Positions 34,398 to 42,167 of a DNA stretch of 64,000 nt are shown here, in pieces. The position numbers and the translations under genes are program-made. The stretch lies in the NCBI RefSeq assembly GCF_005952805.1, contig NZ_CP040709.1, positions 3,472,001 through 3,536,000 of the forward strand. Direction: 5' to 3'. Origin of the DNA: Inhella inkyongensis. Lineage in GTDB: Bacteria > Pseudomonadota > Gammaproteobacteria > Burkholderiales > Burkholderiaceae_C. The notes beneath the pieces were generated by a model that saw only the letters and a list, made by a program, of their open reading frames with translations, did no database searches and was not told the DNA's origin. How positions within the stretch are numbered: the stretch's first letter is position 1; every line of letters starts with the position of its first letter.

Positions 34398-36008
34398 CTA
34401 ACGCCACACCCCCACCAACACCCCGAGCTTCTGCCTCAGTGTCAGCCGCTCGTCCGACAGCGCGTCCAGGAAGTCCGACAGGCGCTTGCTCTTGACGATG
34501 GTGTAGCCCGTGAGCCAGAGCGCCACACCCAGGGTCAGCGCAAAAAGGGCGATGCGCTGCCACAGCGGGGCCTCGCTCTCGGCCAGCAGGTTCATCCCCA
34601 GGAAACCGGTGGTGATGGTGCCCACCAGGCCGAAGATGGTGACCACGGTGAGGCGCACTACGGTGTTGGCCTGGCGGCGCACGTTGTCGGTCTCCAGGTA
34701 CTGGGCCATGTCGCCGATGCGGGTTTTGACCTCGGCGTAGAGCGGCTGCACCTCCAGGTGCTGCAGCAGCAGGCGGTGCAGGCTGCGCGCCTGCACCTGC
34801 TCGCTCACCTCATGAAACCAGTAGCGGTGCGTGAAGCGCAAAAAGCCTTCGAAGCAGCTGCGGATCTCGCGCTTAAAGATGCGCACGTTGTCGGGGTCGC
34901 CCACATTCAGCCGCCGCAGGGCATCCACCAGGCGGTCGGAATAGATCAGCAGTGCGGCCTTCTGGAAGTGCACCAGCAGGAAGAGCATGAAGTGCTGGTG
35001 ACGGAACTGCGCCAGCACGCCGCGCTCGCGGCTGGTGAAAAAGGCCGAGCGGGCGTCGCCCACCACCACCAGGGAGTGGCCGCAACTCAAATAGCGCGTG
35101 AAGGGCGCCGCGCCTTGCGCGCACCAGAAACGGTCCCAGCAATAGCGTGCCTCGAAGTCCTGCAAATGGCCCTCGCCATAGGGCAGGCTACCGTCGCCGG
35201 CACCGCAGATCAGGCCTAGGCGCACGAAGTCGGCGCGGCTCAAACTGCGGGGGTCGTCTACGGCCAGATGGGCCATCACCGGCATGCGGTAGTACTCCAC
35301 CTGGCGGTAGCGCAGATCCCCTGTCTGATCACCATGGTCGGGCACCAGGGGCCGCAACAGCCAGGCCCAATGCGCGGCCACGCGCGGCGCGCGCCGCGCC
35401 TGCACATGCTCGATGAAGGGTTCACGCTCGCGCGTGTCGGACTCCACCAGCACCTCGCCCTGGGCATTCAGAAAGCGGCACTCGGCCAGGCAGTGCAGAG
35501 GCAGCCCGGCGTCGTCCCAACCGGCCGGGTAGGCGCGCCCCAGTCGGTAGAGCAGCTCCTGCACCTCGGCCAGCTCCAGGCCCTCACCACTCAGCTCGAC
35601 ATTGAGCAGCACGGCGTCGATGTCGTAGAAGAAGATCAGATCGATGTGTTGCACCTGCAGCCGGATCAGCGGCCGGCCGGGCTGGGTGCGCAACTCAAAG
35701 GCGGCCACATCTCGGCGGCGAAAGGTCTTGAGGCCGGACTCACCCAGGCGGTCGTCGGCCTGACCCGCAGAGCGCCCTTCGCCGAACAGCACCCGCTGCA
35801 CATAGGGCAGAAAGGTCAGGAACTCCTGGTAGTGGCGCTCGTGATAGCCCCGGGCATCGCCGGTGTACTCGTCCTGCAGTTCGCGCCAGGGGTGGTCGGG
35901 CAAAGCTTGCAAGAGTTCCCAGGGCCGACGGTTGTGCGCCTGGGCGCCCGAGCGCAGCAAACGCAGCGGCCACAGCAGGGTCTGATGCAAGCGTTCAACC
36001 TGAGGCAT
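34398..36008 (-). CDS. CorA-family (MIT) divalent cation transporter-like protein
   Basis: A 536-residue protein with a long soluble N-terminal part and two C-terminal membrane helices. The signature is FLGMNLLAESEAPLW, a variant of the CorA GMN motif between helix 1 (VVRLTVVTIFGLVGTITTG) and helix 2 (IALFALTLGVALWLTGY). The preceding long helix (VQPLYAEVKTRIGDMAQYLETD) fits the CorA stalk. The soluble domain is longer than in E. coli CorA (316 residues total), so substrate and regulation may differ. ATG at 36008 gives MPQVERLHQTLLWPL; an upstream start 14 codons earlier is possible. Its last third is duplicated at 31636-32131. The diguanylate cyclase gene is divergent, 75 bp away. Confidence 0.8.
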   Translation of the reverse strand: MPQVERLHQTLLWPLRLLRSGAQAHNRRPWELLQALPDHPWRELQDEYTGDARGYHERHYQEFLTFLPYVQRVLFGEGRSAGQADDRLGESGLKTFRRRDVAAFELRTQPGRPLIRLQVQHIDLIFFYDIDAVLLNVELSGEGLELAEVQELLYRLGRAYPAGWDDAGLPLHCLAECRFLNAQGEVLVESDTREREPFIEHVQARRAPRVAAHWAWLLRPLVPDHGDQTGDLRYRQVEYYRMPVMAHLAVDDPRSLSRADFVRLGLICGAGDGSLPYGEGHLQDFEARYCWDRFWCAQGAAPFTRYLSCGHSLVVVGDARSAFFTSRERGVLAQFRHQHFMLFLLVHFQKAALLIYSDRLVDALRRLNVGDPDNVRIFKREIRSCFEGFLRFTHRYWFHEVSEQVQARSLHRLLLQHLEVQPLYAEVKTRIGDMAQYLETDNVRRQANTVVRLTVVTIFGLVGTITTGFLGMNLLAESEAPLWQRIALFALTLGVALWLTGYTIVKSKRLSDFLDALSDERLTLRQKLGVLVGVWR

Positions 36009-36083
36009 GCGCACATGATGGCCCGCTCGGGCCCTGCCCGCACCGCGCATTGCCCCGGATCAACAGCGCCCGATCCTGCGGCT

Positions 36084-37298
36084 ATGCTGCCGCCGCCTGC
36101 CCCTGCCACTCCTGCGAGCGCCGTCTTGAACCTGGAGCCCCGCACCCTCACCGTCCTGCTCAGCCTGCAGCTGCTGACCCTGGGTCTGGCCCTGCCCCTG
36201 CTCACCGGCCTGCGCGGCAACGCCACGATGCGTTGGGCGCAGGGCAGCCTGTGGGCCCAGCTCGGCACCTGGGCGGTGGTCGTCCTGGTGGGCCACCCAC
36301 TGCCCTTGCCGGCCTTGATCCTGGGCTATGGCCTGGGTGGACTGAGCTTTGTGCTGGCCCTGCGCGCCTTACAGGGTTGGCTGGGTCCGCGCCCCGGCAT
36401 GAAGTGGGCATGGGCGCTGTGGCTGCTGGCCGCGCCCCTGTTGGTGTTGGGGCAGCCGTATCCGAAGCTGCAACAGGCCGGACTCAATCTTTGGCTGGCG
36501 CTCTTGCAAGGCCTGGTGGTGCTGGGTGCCTGGGCCCCGGCGCCCAAAGCGCACGAAAGCAGCCGCCGTTGGCGCACCCTGCTGGCGCTGCCGCTCCTGC
36601 CCCTGATGGGCCTGAGCCTGTGGCGCGCCTTTATCGGCTGGACCGACCCCGTGGCCTATCCGGCCCTGACCGGCAGTCATCCGGTGGCACAGGCCTATCT
36701 GGTCCTGAGCGGTCTGGCCGCCAGCTTTGCCGCGTTGGCCTTCATGAGCGCCTGGCGCGGCGAGGCCGAAGGCCGGCTGCGCCATCAGGCCAAGACCGAC
36801 AGCCTGACCCAGCTGTCCAACCGCCGCGCCTTCCAGCAACGCGGCGCCGAAATGTTGGCCGTGGCGCGCCGCCATCGCGAACCGCTGGCGCTGTACTTGT
36901 TGGATGTCGATCACTTCAAGCAGATCAACGACATCCATGGCCACATCAGTGGCGACGAAGCCCTGGGCCTGCTGGCGCGTCTGCTCAAGCAAGTGGTGCG
37001 GCCGGGCGACTGCGTGGCCCGTTTGGGAGGCGAGGAATTCGCGGTGCTGCTGGCACGCACCGAGGGCCAGGGCGTCGAGGCCGTGGACGCCCGTTTGCGC
37101 ACGGCCCTGGGCGTCGAGGCCGAACGCGAACTCGGCTTTGCGCTGGACTTCAGCGCCGGCTGGGCCCTGCTGCGCCACGGCGACCGCAGCGTCGAAGACA
37201 TCCTGCGGCGCGCCGACGTGGGCCTGTACGCCGCCAAGAACGGCGGGCGCGGCCGCCTGTGCGCCGAGCCCAGCTTGATGCCCGCCCCCGCGCCGTGA
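36084..37298 (+). CDS. Membrane-bound diguanylate cyclase (GGDEF)
   Basis: A 404-residue protein with about six N-terminal hydrophobic helices (from LNLEPRTLTVLLSLQLLTLG to AQAYLVLSGLAASFAALAFM) and a C-terminal GGDEF domain beginning at KTDSLTQLSNRRAFQQRG. The active-site loop is RLGGEEFAVLL, an accepted GGEEF variant, and DVDHFKQINDIHGH holds metal and base contacts, so it should make c-di-GMP. No RxxD inhibitory site is obvious. The ATG at 36084 is chosen as the first plausible start. Its stop overlaps the GTG of the AidB-like gene (GTGA). Confidence 0.9.
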   Translation: MLPPPAPATPASAVLNLEPRTLTVLLSLQLLTLGLALPLLTGLRGNATMRWAQGSLWAQLGTWAVVVLVGHPLPLPALILGYGLGGLSFVLALRALQGWLGPRPGMKWAWALWLLAAPLLVLGQPYPKLQQAGLNLWLALLQGLVVLGAWAPAPKAHESSRRWRTLLALPLLPLMGLSLWRAFIGWTDPVAYPALTGSHPVAQAYLVLSGLAASFAALAFMSAWRGEAEGRLRHQAKTDSLTQLSNRRAFQQRGAEMLAVARRHREPLALYLLDVDHFKQINDIHGHISGDEALGLLARLLKQVVRPGDCVARLGGEEFAVLLARTEGQGVEAVDARLRTALGVEAERELGFALDFSAGWALLRHGDRSVEDILRRADVGLYAAKNGGRGRLCAEPSLMPAPAP

Positions 37299-38890
37299 AC
37301 CACGACAACGAGGTGGACGAATGCCGGGCGCTGGACCTCTGGGCGACCGACCCAAGTTTGCGCGCGCACTTTGGAGACGATGCCGAGTTGGCGCGCTACG
37401 GCGCGCAGATCGGCAGCGCCCAGGCTCAGGACTGGGCCGAGCAAGCCAATCGCCGCCCGCCTGAGCTGCAGACCCATGACGCACGCGGCCGCCGCATCGA
37501 CCGTGTGGACTTCCACCCGCATTGGCACCGCCTGCTGGCCGGCCTGCGCGCCAGCGGCGCCATCGCCCTGCCGCATGCGCAGAACCAATGGCAGCGCAGC
37601 GCCGCCTTCTTCTACCTGCACGGTCAGGTCGAGGCCGGCAGCCTGTGCCCCGCCACCATGACGCAGGCCGCCCTGCCGGTGCTGGCCCGCCACGCTTCCG
37701 GCCTGTATGCGGCGCTGCAACACGGCCTGCTGAGCCGCGAGCACGACCATCGCGACCAAGCACTGAACACCAAGCGCAGTCTGTGGCTGGGCATGGGCAT
37801 GACCGAGAAACAAGGCGGCTCGGACCTGCGCGCCTGCACCAGCCAGGCGCGTCCTGATGGCGGCGACTGGCGAGGTGCGCCGCGCTACCTCGTCAGCGGG
37901 CACAAATGGTTTTTCTCGGCGCCGATGAGCGACGCCCATCTGGTGTTAGCGCAGACCGAAGAAGGCCCGAGCTGCTTCCTGCTGCCGCGCTGGCGCCTGG
38001 ACGGCGGCGGGCTGAACGGCGTGCGCATCCAGCGCCTCAAGGACAAGCTGGGCAACCGCAGCAACAGCAGTTCCGAGGTCGAGTTCGAGGACTGCGAGGC
38101 CTACCTCGTGGGCACGGCCGGGCGCGGCATTCCCATCCTGGTGGAGATGGCGGGCATCACCCGCTTGCAATGCGTGGTGGGCAGCGCCGCGCTGCTGCGC
38201 GCCGGCCTGGTGCAGGCCGTCCACTGGGCAGGCCAGCGCCGCGCCTTTGGCCGTCTGCTGGTGGACCAGCCCTTGATGCAACAGGTGCTGGGCGATCTGG
38301 CCCTGGAGAGCGAGGCCGCGCTGCAACTGATGCTGCGGCTGGCCCAGGCCTTCGAGAGCCGCGACCAAGACCCGGTGGAGCGCGCCTGGGCGCGGGTGCT
38401 CACGCCCGCTGCCAAGCTTTGGGTCTGCAAGCGCGCGGTGGCGGCCTGCGGCGAGGCGATGGAAGTGCTGGGCGGCAATGGCTATGTGGAGACGGGCAGC
38501 CTCGCGCGGCTCTACCGCGAGGCGCCGGTCAACAGCATCTGGGAGGGCAGCGGCAATGTGATGGCGCTGGATGTACTGCGCGCGGCCCAGCGCGAAGGCG
38601 AGGCCTTGCAGGCCTGGTTCGACGCCTTGCTGCCCGATCTGGAGGCCTCCGAGCAGGTCCGAGCCCGAGCGCTGTGCGATGCCCTGCGCTCGCCCGACGA
38701 AGCCCAGGCTCGCGCCCTGGCCCAGGAGTTGGTGCTGCTGGCGCAGGCCCAACTGCTGCGCCGCCACAGTCCGGCCACAATGGCGCAGGACTTCCTGTCC
38801 AGCCGCCTGCACCGGCCAGGTGGAATGTTTGGCGCCAGCCCTTTGGCGCATGCGCGTGCGCACCTGGAGCGCGCAATCGTCTTCCCATGA
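37295..38890 (+). CDS. aidB: AidB-like acyl-CoA dehydrogenase
   Basis: Flavoprotein of 531 residues of the acyl-CoA dehydrogenase superfamily, AidB branch, which in E. coli is part of the adaptive response to DNA alkylation and binds DNA. Typical blocks are GMGMTEKQGGSDLRA, SGHKWFFSAPMSDAHLVLAQT, LKDKLGNRSNSSSEVEFED, GITRLQCVVGSAALLRAGL, and LGGNGYVETGSLARLYREAP followed by NSIWEGSGNVMALDVLR. The start is a GTG at 37295 overlapping the cyclase stop; no ATG is available nearby. It is coupled to guaD by an ATGA overlap. An ordinary acyl-CoA dehydrogenase role cannot be excluded. Confidence 0.88.
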   Translation: MNHDNEVDECRALDLWATDPSLRAHFGDDAELARYGAQIGSAQAQDWAEQANRRPPELQTHDARGRRIDRVDFHPHWHRLLAGLRASGAIALPHAQNQWQRSAAFFYLHGQVEAGSLCPATMTQAALPVLARHASGLYAALQHGLLSREHDHRDQALNTKRSLWLGMGMTEKQGGSDLRACTSQARPDGGDWRGAPRYLVSGHKWFFSAPMSDAHLVLAQTEEGPSCFLLPRWRLDGGGLNGVRIQRLKDKLGNRSNSSSEVEFEDCEAYLVGTAGRGIPILVEMAGITRLQCVVGSAALLRAGLVQAVHWAGQRRAFGRLLVDQPLMQQVLGDLALESEAALQLMLRLAQAFESRDQDPVERAWARVLTPAAKLWVCKRAVAACGEAMEVLGGNGYVETGSLARLYREAPVNSIWEGSGNVMALDVLRAAQREGEALQAWFDALLPDLEASEQVRARALCDALRSPDEAQARALAQELVLLAQAQLLRRHSPATMAQDFLSSRLHRPGGMFGASPLAHARAHLERAIVFP

Positions 38891-40176
38891 AACTTGCTAT
38901 TCGCGGCGACCTGCTGGATGTCGTCACGCCCCCGGCGGCCGAGGCCGGGCTGGATCACCCCCCACCCGGCGTGCGCTGGCGCCCGGCCCATTGGCTGCTG
39001 ATCGAGGACGGCCGCATCGCCGCCATCCAGACCGAAGCGCCCGACCCCGAGTGGACGCGCGAGGACCGCAGCGGCCAGCTCATCCTGCCCGGCTTCATCG
39101 ACACCCATGTGCATGCGCCCCAGCTCGATGTGATTGCCAGCTATGGCACCGAGCTGCTGGACTGGCTGAACCGCTACACCTTCCCGGCCGAGCGCGCCTG
39201 GGCTGAGCCGGCCGTGGCGGCCGCGGGCAGCGCGCGTTTTCTGGATCAGCTGCTGGCGCACGGCAGCACGGCGGCCCTGGTCTTTCCCACCGTGCACAAG
39301 GGCAGCGTCGACGCGCTGTTCAGCGCCGCCGAGCAGCGTGGCATGCGCCTCATCACCGGCAAGTGCCTGATGGACCGCCACGCCCCGGACGGCTTGCGCG
39401 ACACGGCGCAGGATGCCGAGCGCGACACCCTCGATCTGCTGCAGCGCTGGCGCGGTCGCGGTCGGCTGGCCTATGCCCACACGGTGCGCTTTGCGCCAAC
39501 CAGCAGTGAGGCCCAGCTGGCCCTGGCGGGCGAGCTGCTGGCCGCCCATCCGGGCAGCTATCTGCAGACCCATGTGGCCGAGAACCGCGCCGAGGTGCAA
39601 TGGGTGCGCGAGTTGTTCCCAAGCGACCGCAGCTACCTGGGCGTCTACGAGCGCCACGGCCTGCTGGGACCGCGCTCCACCCTGGCCCACGGCATCTGGC
39701 TGGATGAGCGCGACCGCGCGGTGCTGCGCGACACCCAGGCGGTGATTGCCCACAGCCCCACCAGCAATCTGTTCCTGGGCAGCGGCCTGTTCGACTGGCG
39801 CGGCCGTGCGGCCGATGGCATTCGGCTGTCGGTGGCCAGCGATGTGGGCGGCGGCGTCAGCCTCTCCATGCACAAAACCCTGGCCGCGGCCTACCAGATG
39901 GCGGCCCTGCAAGGCCAACGCCTGGATGCCTTCACCCTGCTGCACGCGGCCACGGCCGGCAACGCCGCCTCGCTCAATCTCGGGCACGAAATCGGCCGTC
40001 TGGAACCGGGGCTGATGGCCGACCTTTGCGCCTGGCGCTGGTCAGAGCCCGATTCGGTGCTGGCGCATCGACTCTCCATTGCCAGTTCGCTGCACGAGCA
40101 GCTGTTTGCCTGGCTGATGCTGGGCGACGAACGTCTGCTGGATGGCGTGTGGGTGGCGGGGATTCAGCGACGCTGA
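38887..40176 (+). CDS. guaD: Guanine deaminase
   Basis: Zinc-dependent amidohydrolase of 429 residues that deaminates guanine to xanthine. Metal ligands appear in order: GFIDTHVHAPQLDVIASYG (His-x-His), LQTHVAENRAEVQWV, TLAHGIWL and SVASDVGGGVSLSM with the catalytic Asp. The substrate block YTFPAERAWAEP and GKCLMDRHAPDGL is characteristic of GuaD. The length is normal (about 430). It is the last gene of the cyclase-aidB-guaD operon; a GC-rich hairpin (GGCGCC-gtcacgc-GGCGCC) follows at about 40212. Confidence 0.95.
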   Translation: MKLAIRGDLLDVVTPPAAEAGLDHPPPGVRWRPAHWLLIEDGRIAAIQTEAPDPEWTREDRSGQLILPGFIDTHVHAPQLDVIASYGTELLDWLNRYTFPAERAWAEPAVAAAGSARFLDQLLAHGSTAALVFPTVHKGSVDALFSAAEQRGMRLITGKCLMDRHAPDGLRDTAQDAERDTLDLLQRWRGRGRLAYAHTVRFAPTSSEAQLALAGELLAAHPGSYLQTHVAENRAEVQWVRELFPSDRSYLGVYERHGLLGPRSTLAHGIWLDERDRAVLRDTQAVIAHSPTSNLFLGSGLFDWRGRAADGIRLSVASDVGGGVSLSMHKTLAAAYQMAALQGQRLDAFTLLHAATAGNAASLNLGHEIGRLEPGLMADLCAWRWSEPDSVLAHRLSIASSLHEQLFAWLMLGDERLLDGVWVAGIQRR

Positions 40177-40275
40177 AGCGCCTGTCGCGCCACTGACACG
40201 CACGCGCCACGGCGCCGTCACGCGGCGCCGCCAGCATCTCGGGCATCCAAAGATCAATGCCTGAGGAACCAGACG

Positions 40276-41088
40276 ATGCTGGCCCTGAACACCACTGCCC
40301 TCCCCCACCCCCTGCCCCATTCCCTGCCCATACGCTCGGCGCCGGGGCCCGTGAGCCTGCACTGGGCCCGCCACCAGGACGAAGTGCGCGAGGCGCAACG
40401 CCTGCGCCACCAGGTGTTCGCCCAAGAGCTGGGAGCTCAGCTGCGACCGCTGGCCGGGGCGCCGGCGGGGCACGATGTGGATGTGTTTGACGCTCACTGC
40501 GAACACCTGCTCGCCCGCGAGCAAAACCCCGATGGCAGCCCGGGGGCCGTGGTGGCCTGCTACCGCCTGCTCAGTCCCAGCGCCGCCCAGCGGGTGGGTG
40601 GGCTCTATGCCGAAACCGAGTTCGACCTGACCCGCCTGCGCCATGAGCGCCACCGCATCGCCGAGCTGGGCCGCGCCTGCATCGCGCCCTCACACCGCAA
40701 TGGCGCGGCACTGCTGATGATGTGGGGCGCCATCGCCGCCTATTTGCAGCGCGAAGGTCTGGACCTGATGCTGGGCTGTGCCAGTGTGGACGCCCGCGAT
40801 GGCGGCAGCACGGCCTGGCAGTTGTGGAACCAATTGGTGCCTCAGCATCTGGCGCCCATCGAGTTCCAGGTGCGCCCGCGCACGCCCCTGCACCCAGCGC
40901 CTGCACGCCTGCAGCCGGTGGAGGCACCGCCCCTGCTGCGCGGCTATCTGAAGGCCAATGCCAAGCTGCTGGGCGCGCCGGCCTGGGACGGCGACTTCCG
41001 CTGCGCGGACTTCCCGTTGATGGTGCAGCTGGATGCGCTGCCGGCCGCCTACCTGCGACGCTTCTCTCTGAGGCCCCATCAGGCGTAA
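40276..41088 (+). CDS. OlsB-like N-acyltransferase (GNAT fold)
   Basis: A 270-residue protein resembling ornithine N-acyltransferases (OlsB/hemolysin-like GNAT family), which make lyso-ornithine lipid from 3-hydroxyacyl-ACP. Supporting segments are VREAQRLRHQVFAQELGA, DVFDAHCEHLLARE, VVACYRLLSPSAAQRVGGLY, AETEFDLTRL and AELGRACIAPSHRNGAALLM, the last carrying the acyl-donor loop. GAGGAA sits 7 bases before the ATG. No olsA-type gene is adjacent, so an ornithine-lipid role is inferred only from family resemblance. Confidence 0.75.
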   Translation: MLALNTTALPHPLPHSLPIRSAPGPVSLHWARHQDEVREAQRLRHQVFAQELGAQLRPLAGAPAGHDVDVFDAHCEHLLAREQNPDGSPGAVVACYRLLSPSAAQRVGGLYAETEFDLTRLRHERHRIAELGRACIAPSHRNGAALLMMWGAIAAYLQREGLDLMLGCASVDARDGGSTAWQLWNQLVPQHLAPIEFQVRPRTPLHPAPARLQPVEAPPLLRGYLKANAKLLGAPAWDGDFRCADFPLMVQLDALPAAYLRRFSLRPHQA

Positions 41089-41146
41089 ATCCGGGTTTGC
41101 CACGGTTTGCGGAAAGCCCTAGGAATGTCGCGCAACATGTAATCCA

Positions 41147-41178
41147 TTGACACATTTGGTCGTGAAAAACGTCACGAC
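41147..41178 (+). promoter_or_regulatory. TTGACA box and inverted repeat upstream of membrane protein
   Basis: A consensus -35 hexamer TTGACA (41147-41152) is followed by the inverted repeat GTCGTGA-N6-TCACGAC (41159-41165 / 41172-41178). The arrangement suggests a promoter with an operator in the spacer, though no good -10 is clear. Confidence 0.4.
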
Positions 41179-41241
41179 ACCCCCCAAAAATCCGCCTCCT
41201 TCTGCGACCCGCAGCGGGTCGAAACGACCACGGAGATCACC

Positions 41242-41847
41242 ATGGATTCGCTGGACTGGCTGGCCTTGACCCGCATGGGTCTGATCTTTGGACATGTACT
41301 GGCGCTGCTGCTGGCGGCGGCTGCGATGACCCTGTGCGAGCACGCCATCTTTGGCCGACGCCGCATTCATCTGAAGCAGCTTCAGCTGGCAGCCCAGGGC
41401 GTGGTGCTGGCCTTGGCCCTGCTTTGGCTGACGGGACTGGCAGTGATTGGCCTGGATACGGGCTTTCAGCCCAGCCTGCTGCTGGCCAAGCCCAAGTTGA
41501 TGGCCAAACTCACGGTGGTCACCCTGCTCAGCCTGAATGGCTGGGCCCTGCATCGACTGGCTTTCCCGCGCTTCTCACAGGTGCAAACGCAGCCCATGCA
41601 AGCCGCCCTGCTACCGGCCTTGCTGGGTGCTGTGAGCGCCGCCACCTGGCTGTTTGCGGCCTTCGTCGGCGTCGGTCATGCCGCCACGAAGGCGCTGGGC
41701 TACGGCGGCTTCATGGCCGCCTATGGACTGTGCCTGCTGCTGGCCTGCGTGGCCGCGCTGCACTGGGGGCGCCCGATGCTGGCGCGCCGACTGCAGGCAG
41801 GGCCTCGTACCGCCGACACCCAAGCCGGCGCCTTGCTGCCCGCGTAA
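41242..41847 (+). CDS. Hypothetical integral membrane protein
   Basis: A 201-residue protein with four to five hydrophobic helices, for example LIFGHVLALLLAAAAMTLC, GVVLALALLWLTGLAVIGL, AALLPALLGAVSAATWLFAAF and YGGFMAAYGLCLLLACVAALH. Histidines within helices (GHVLAL, CEHAIF, GVGHAA) could bind haem or metal, but this is only suggestive. GGAG lies six to seven bases before the ATG. I recognise no family and no operon partner. Confidence 0.75.
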   Translation: MDSLDWLALTRMGLIFGHVLALLLAAAAMTLCEHAIFGRRRIHLKQLQLAAQGVVLALALLWLTGLAVIGLDTGFQPSLLLAKPKLMAKLTVVTLLSLNGWALHRLAFPRFSQVQTQPMQAALLPALLGAVSAATWLFAAFVGVGHAATKALGYGGFMAAYGLCLLLACVAALHWGRPMLARRLQAGPRTADTQAGALLPA

Positions 41848-41873
41848 CGGGGCAGCCGCGCCAGCAAACGCCC

Positions 41874-41993
41874 TCAGTTCGGTGTGCTCGCCAGTGCCAG
41901 CATCAGCATGGCCAGCAGGCTGAGGGCGCCCACAGCGGCCAGGAAGGCGGCGAGATAGAGATGGCGCGTACGGCGCTTGCGGCGATAACCCAT
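41874..41993 (-). CDS. Possible small membrane protein (39 residues)
   Basis: A short open frame encoding a strongly basic N-terminus (MGYRRKRRTRHLYL) followed by a single hydrophobic helix (AAFLAAVGALSLLAMLMLAL). The composition is that of a single-pass small membrane protein. The ATG is at 41993; no clear ribosome-binding site was found. It sits convergent to the 41242-41847 gene and divergent from the EF-G paralogue. Without conservation data it remains tentative. Confidence 0.35.
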   Translation of the reverse strand: MGYRRKRRTRHLYLAAFLAAVGALSLLAMLMLALASTPN

Positions 41994-42167
41994 GGGGCGC
42001 GAATGTAGGGGGGGCCTACCCAGCGTGCCTGTCGTCACCGACGAGCGGCCGGTAGTTATCCACAGGCGGCCCGGTTTTCTGGGGCGAAGGGGCCGGGTTG
42101 CCCCTTGCTTGTGCCGTCCGAGTCCGCTGGCTACTCTGGGGCATCCCCCCCTTGCCAGGAGCCGTCC

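Larger units (their letters stand above)
33774..34894. repeat. Direct repeat copy 2 (about 1.12 kb)
   Basis: Second copy of the block at 31010-32131, here in its original setting because the CorA-like gene continues intact beyond it. The inner end is in the Gly-hinge codons of the secreted gene (AGGAGCCCCTGGCAAT at 33774), the outer end at GCGCACGTTGTCGG (34881-34894). Confidence 0.95.

Noticed and set aside
35268..36083. In-frame upstream extension of the diguanylate cyclase through the CorA-like gene
   Set aside because: The extension is antisense to the CorA-like coding region and has no domain; the first reasonable start is 36084.
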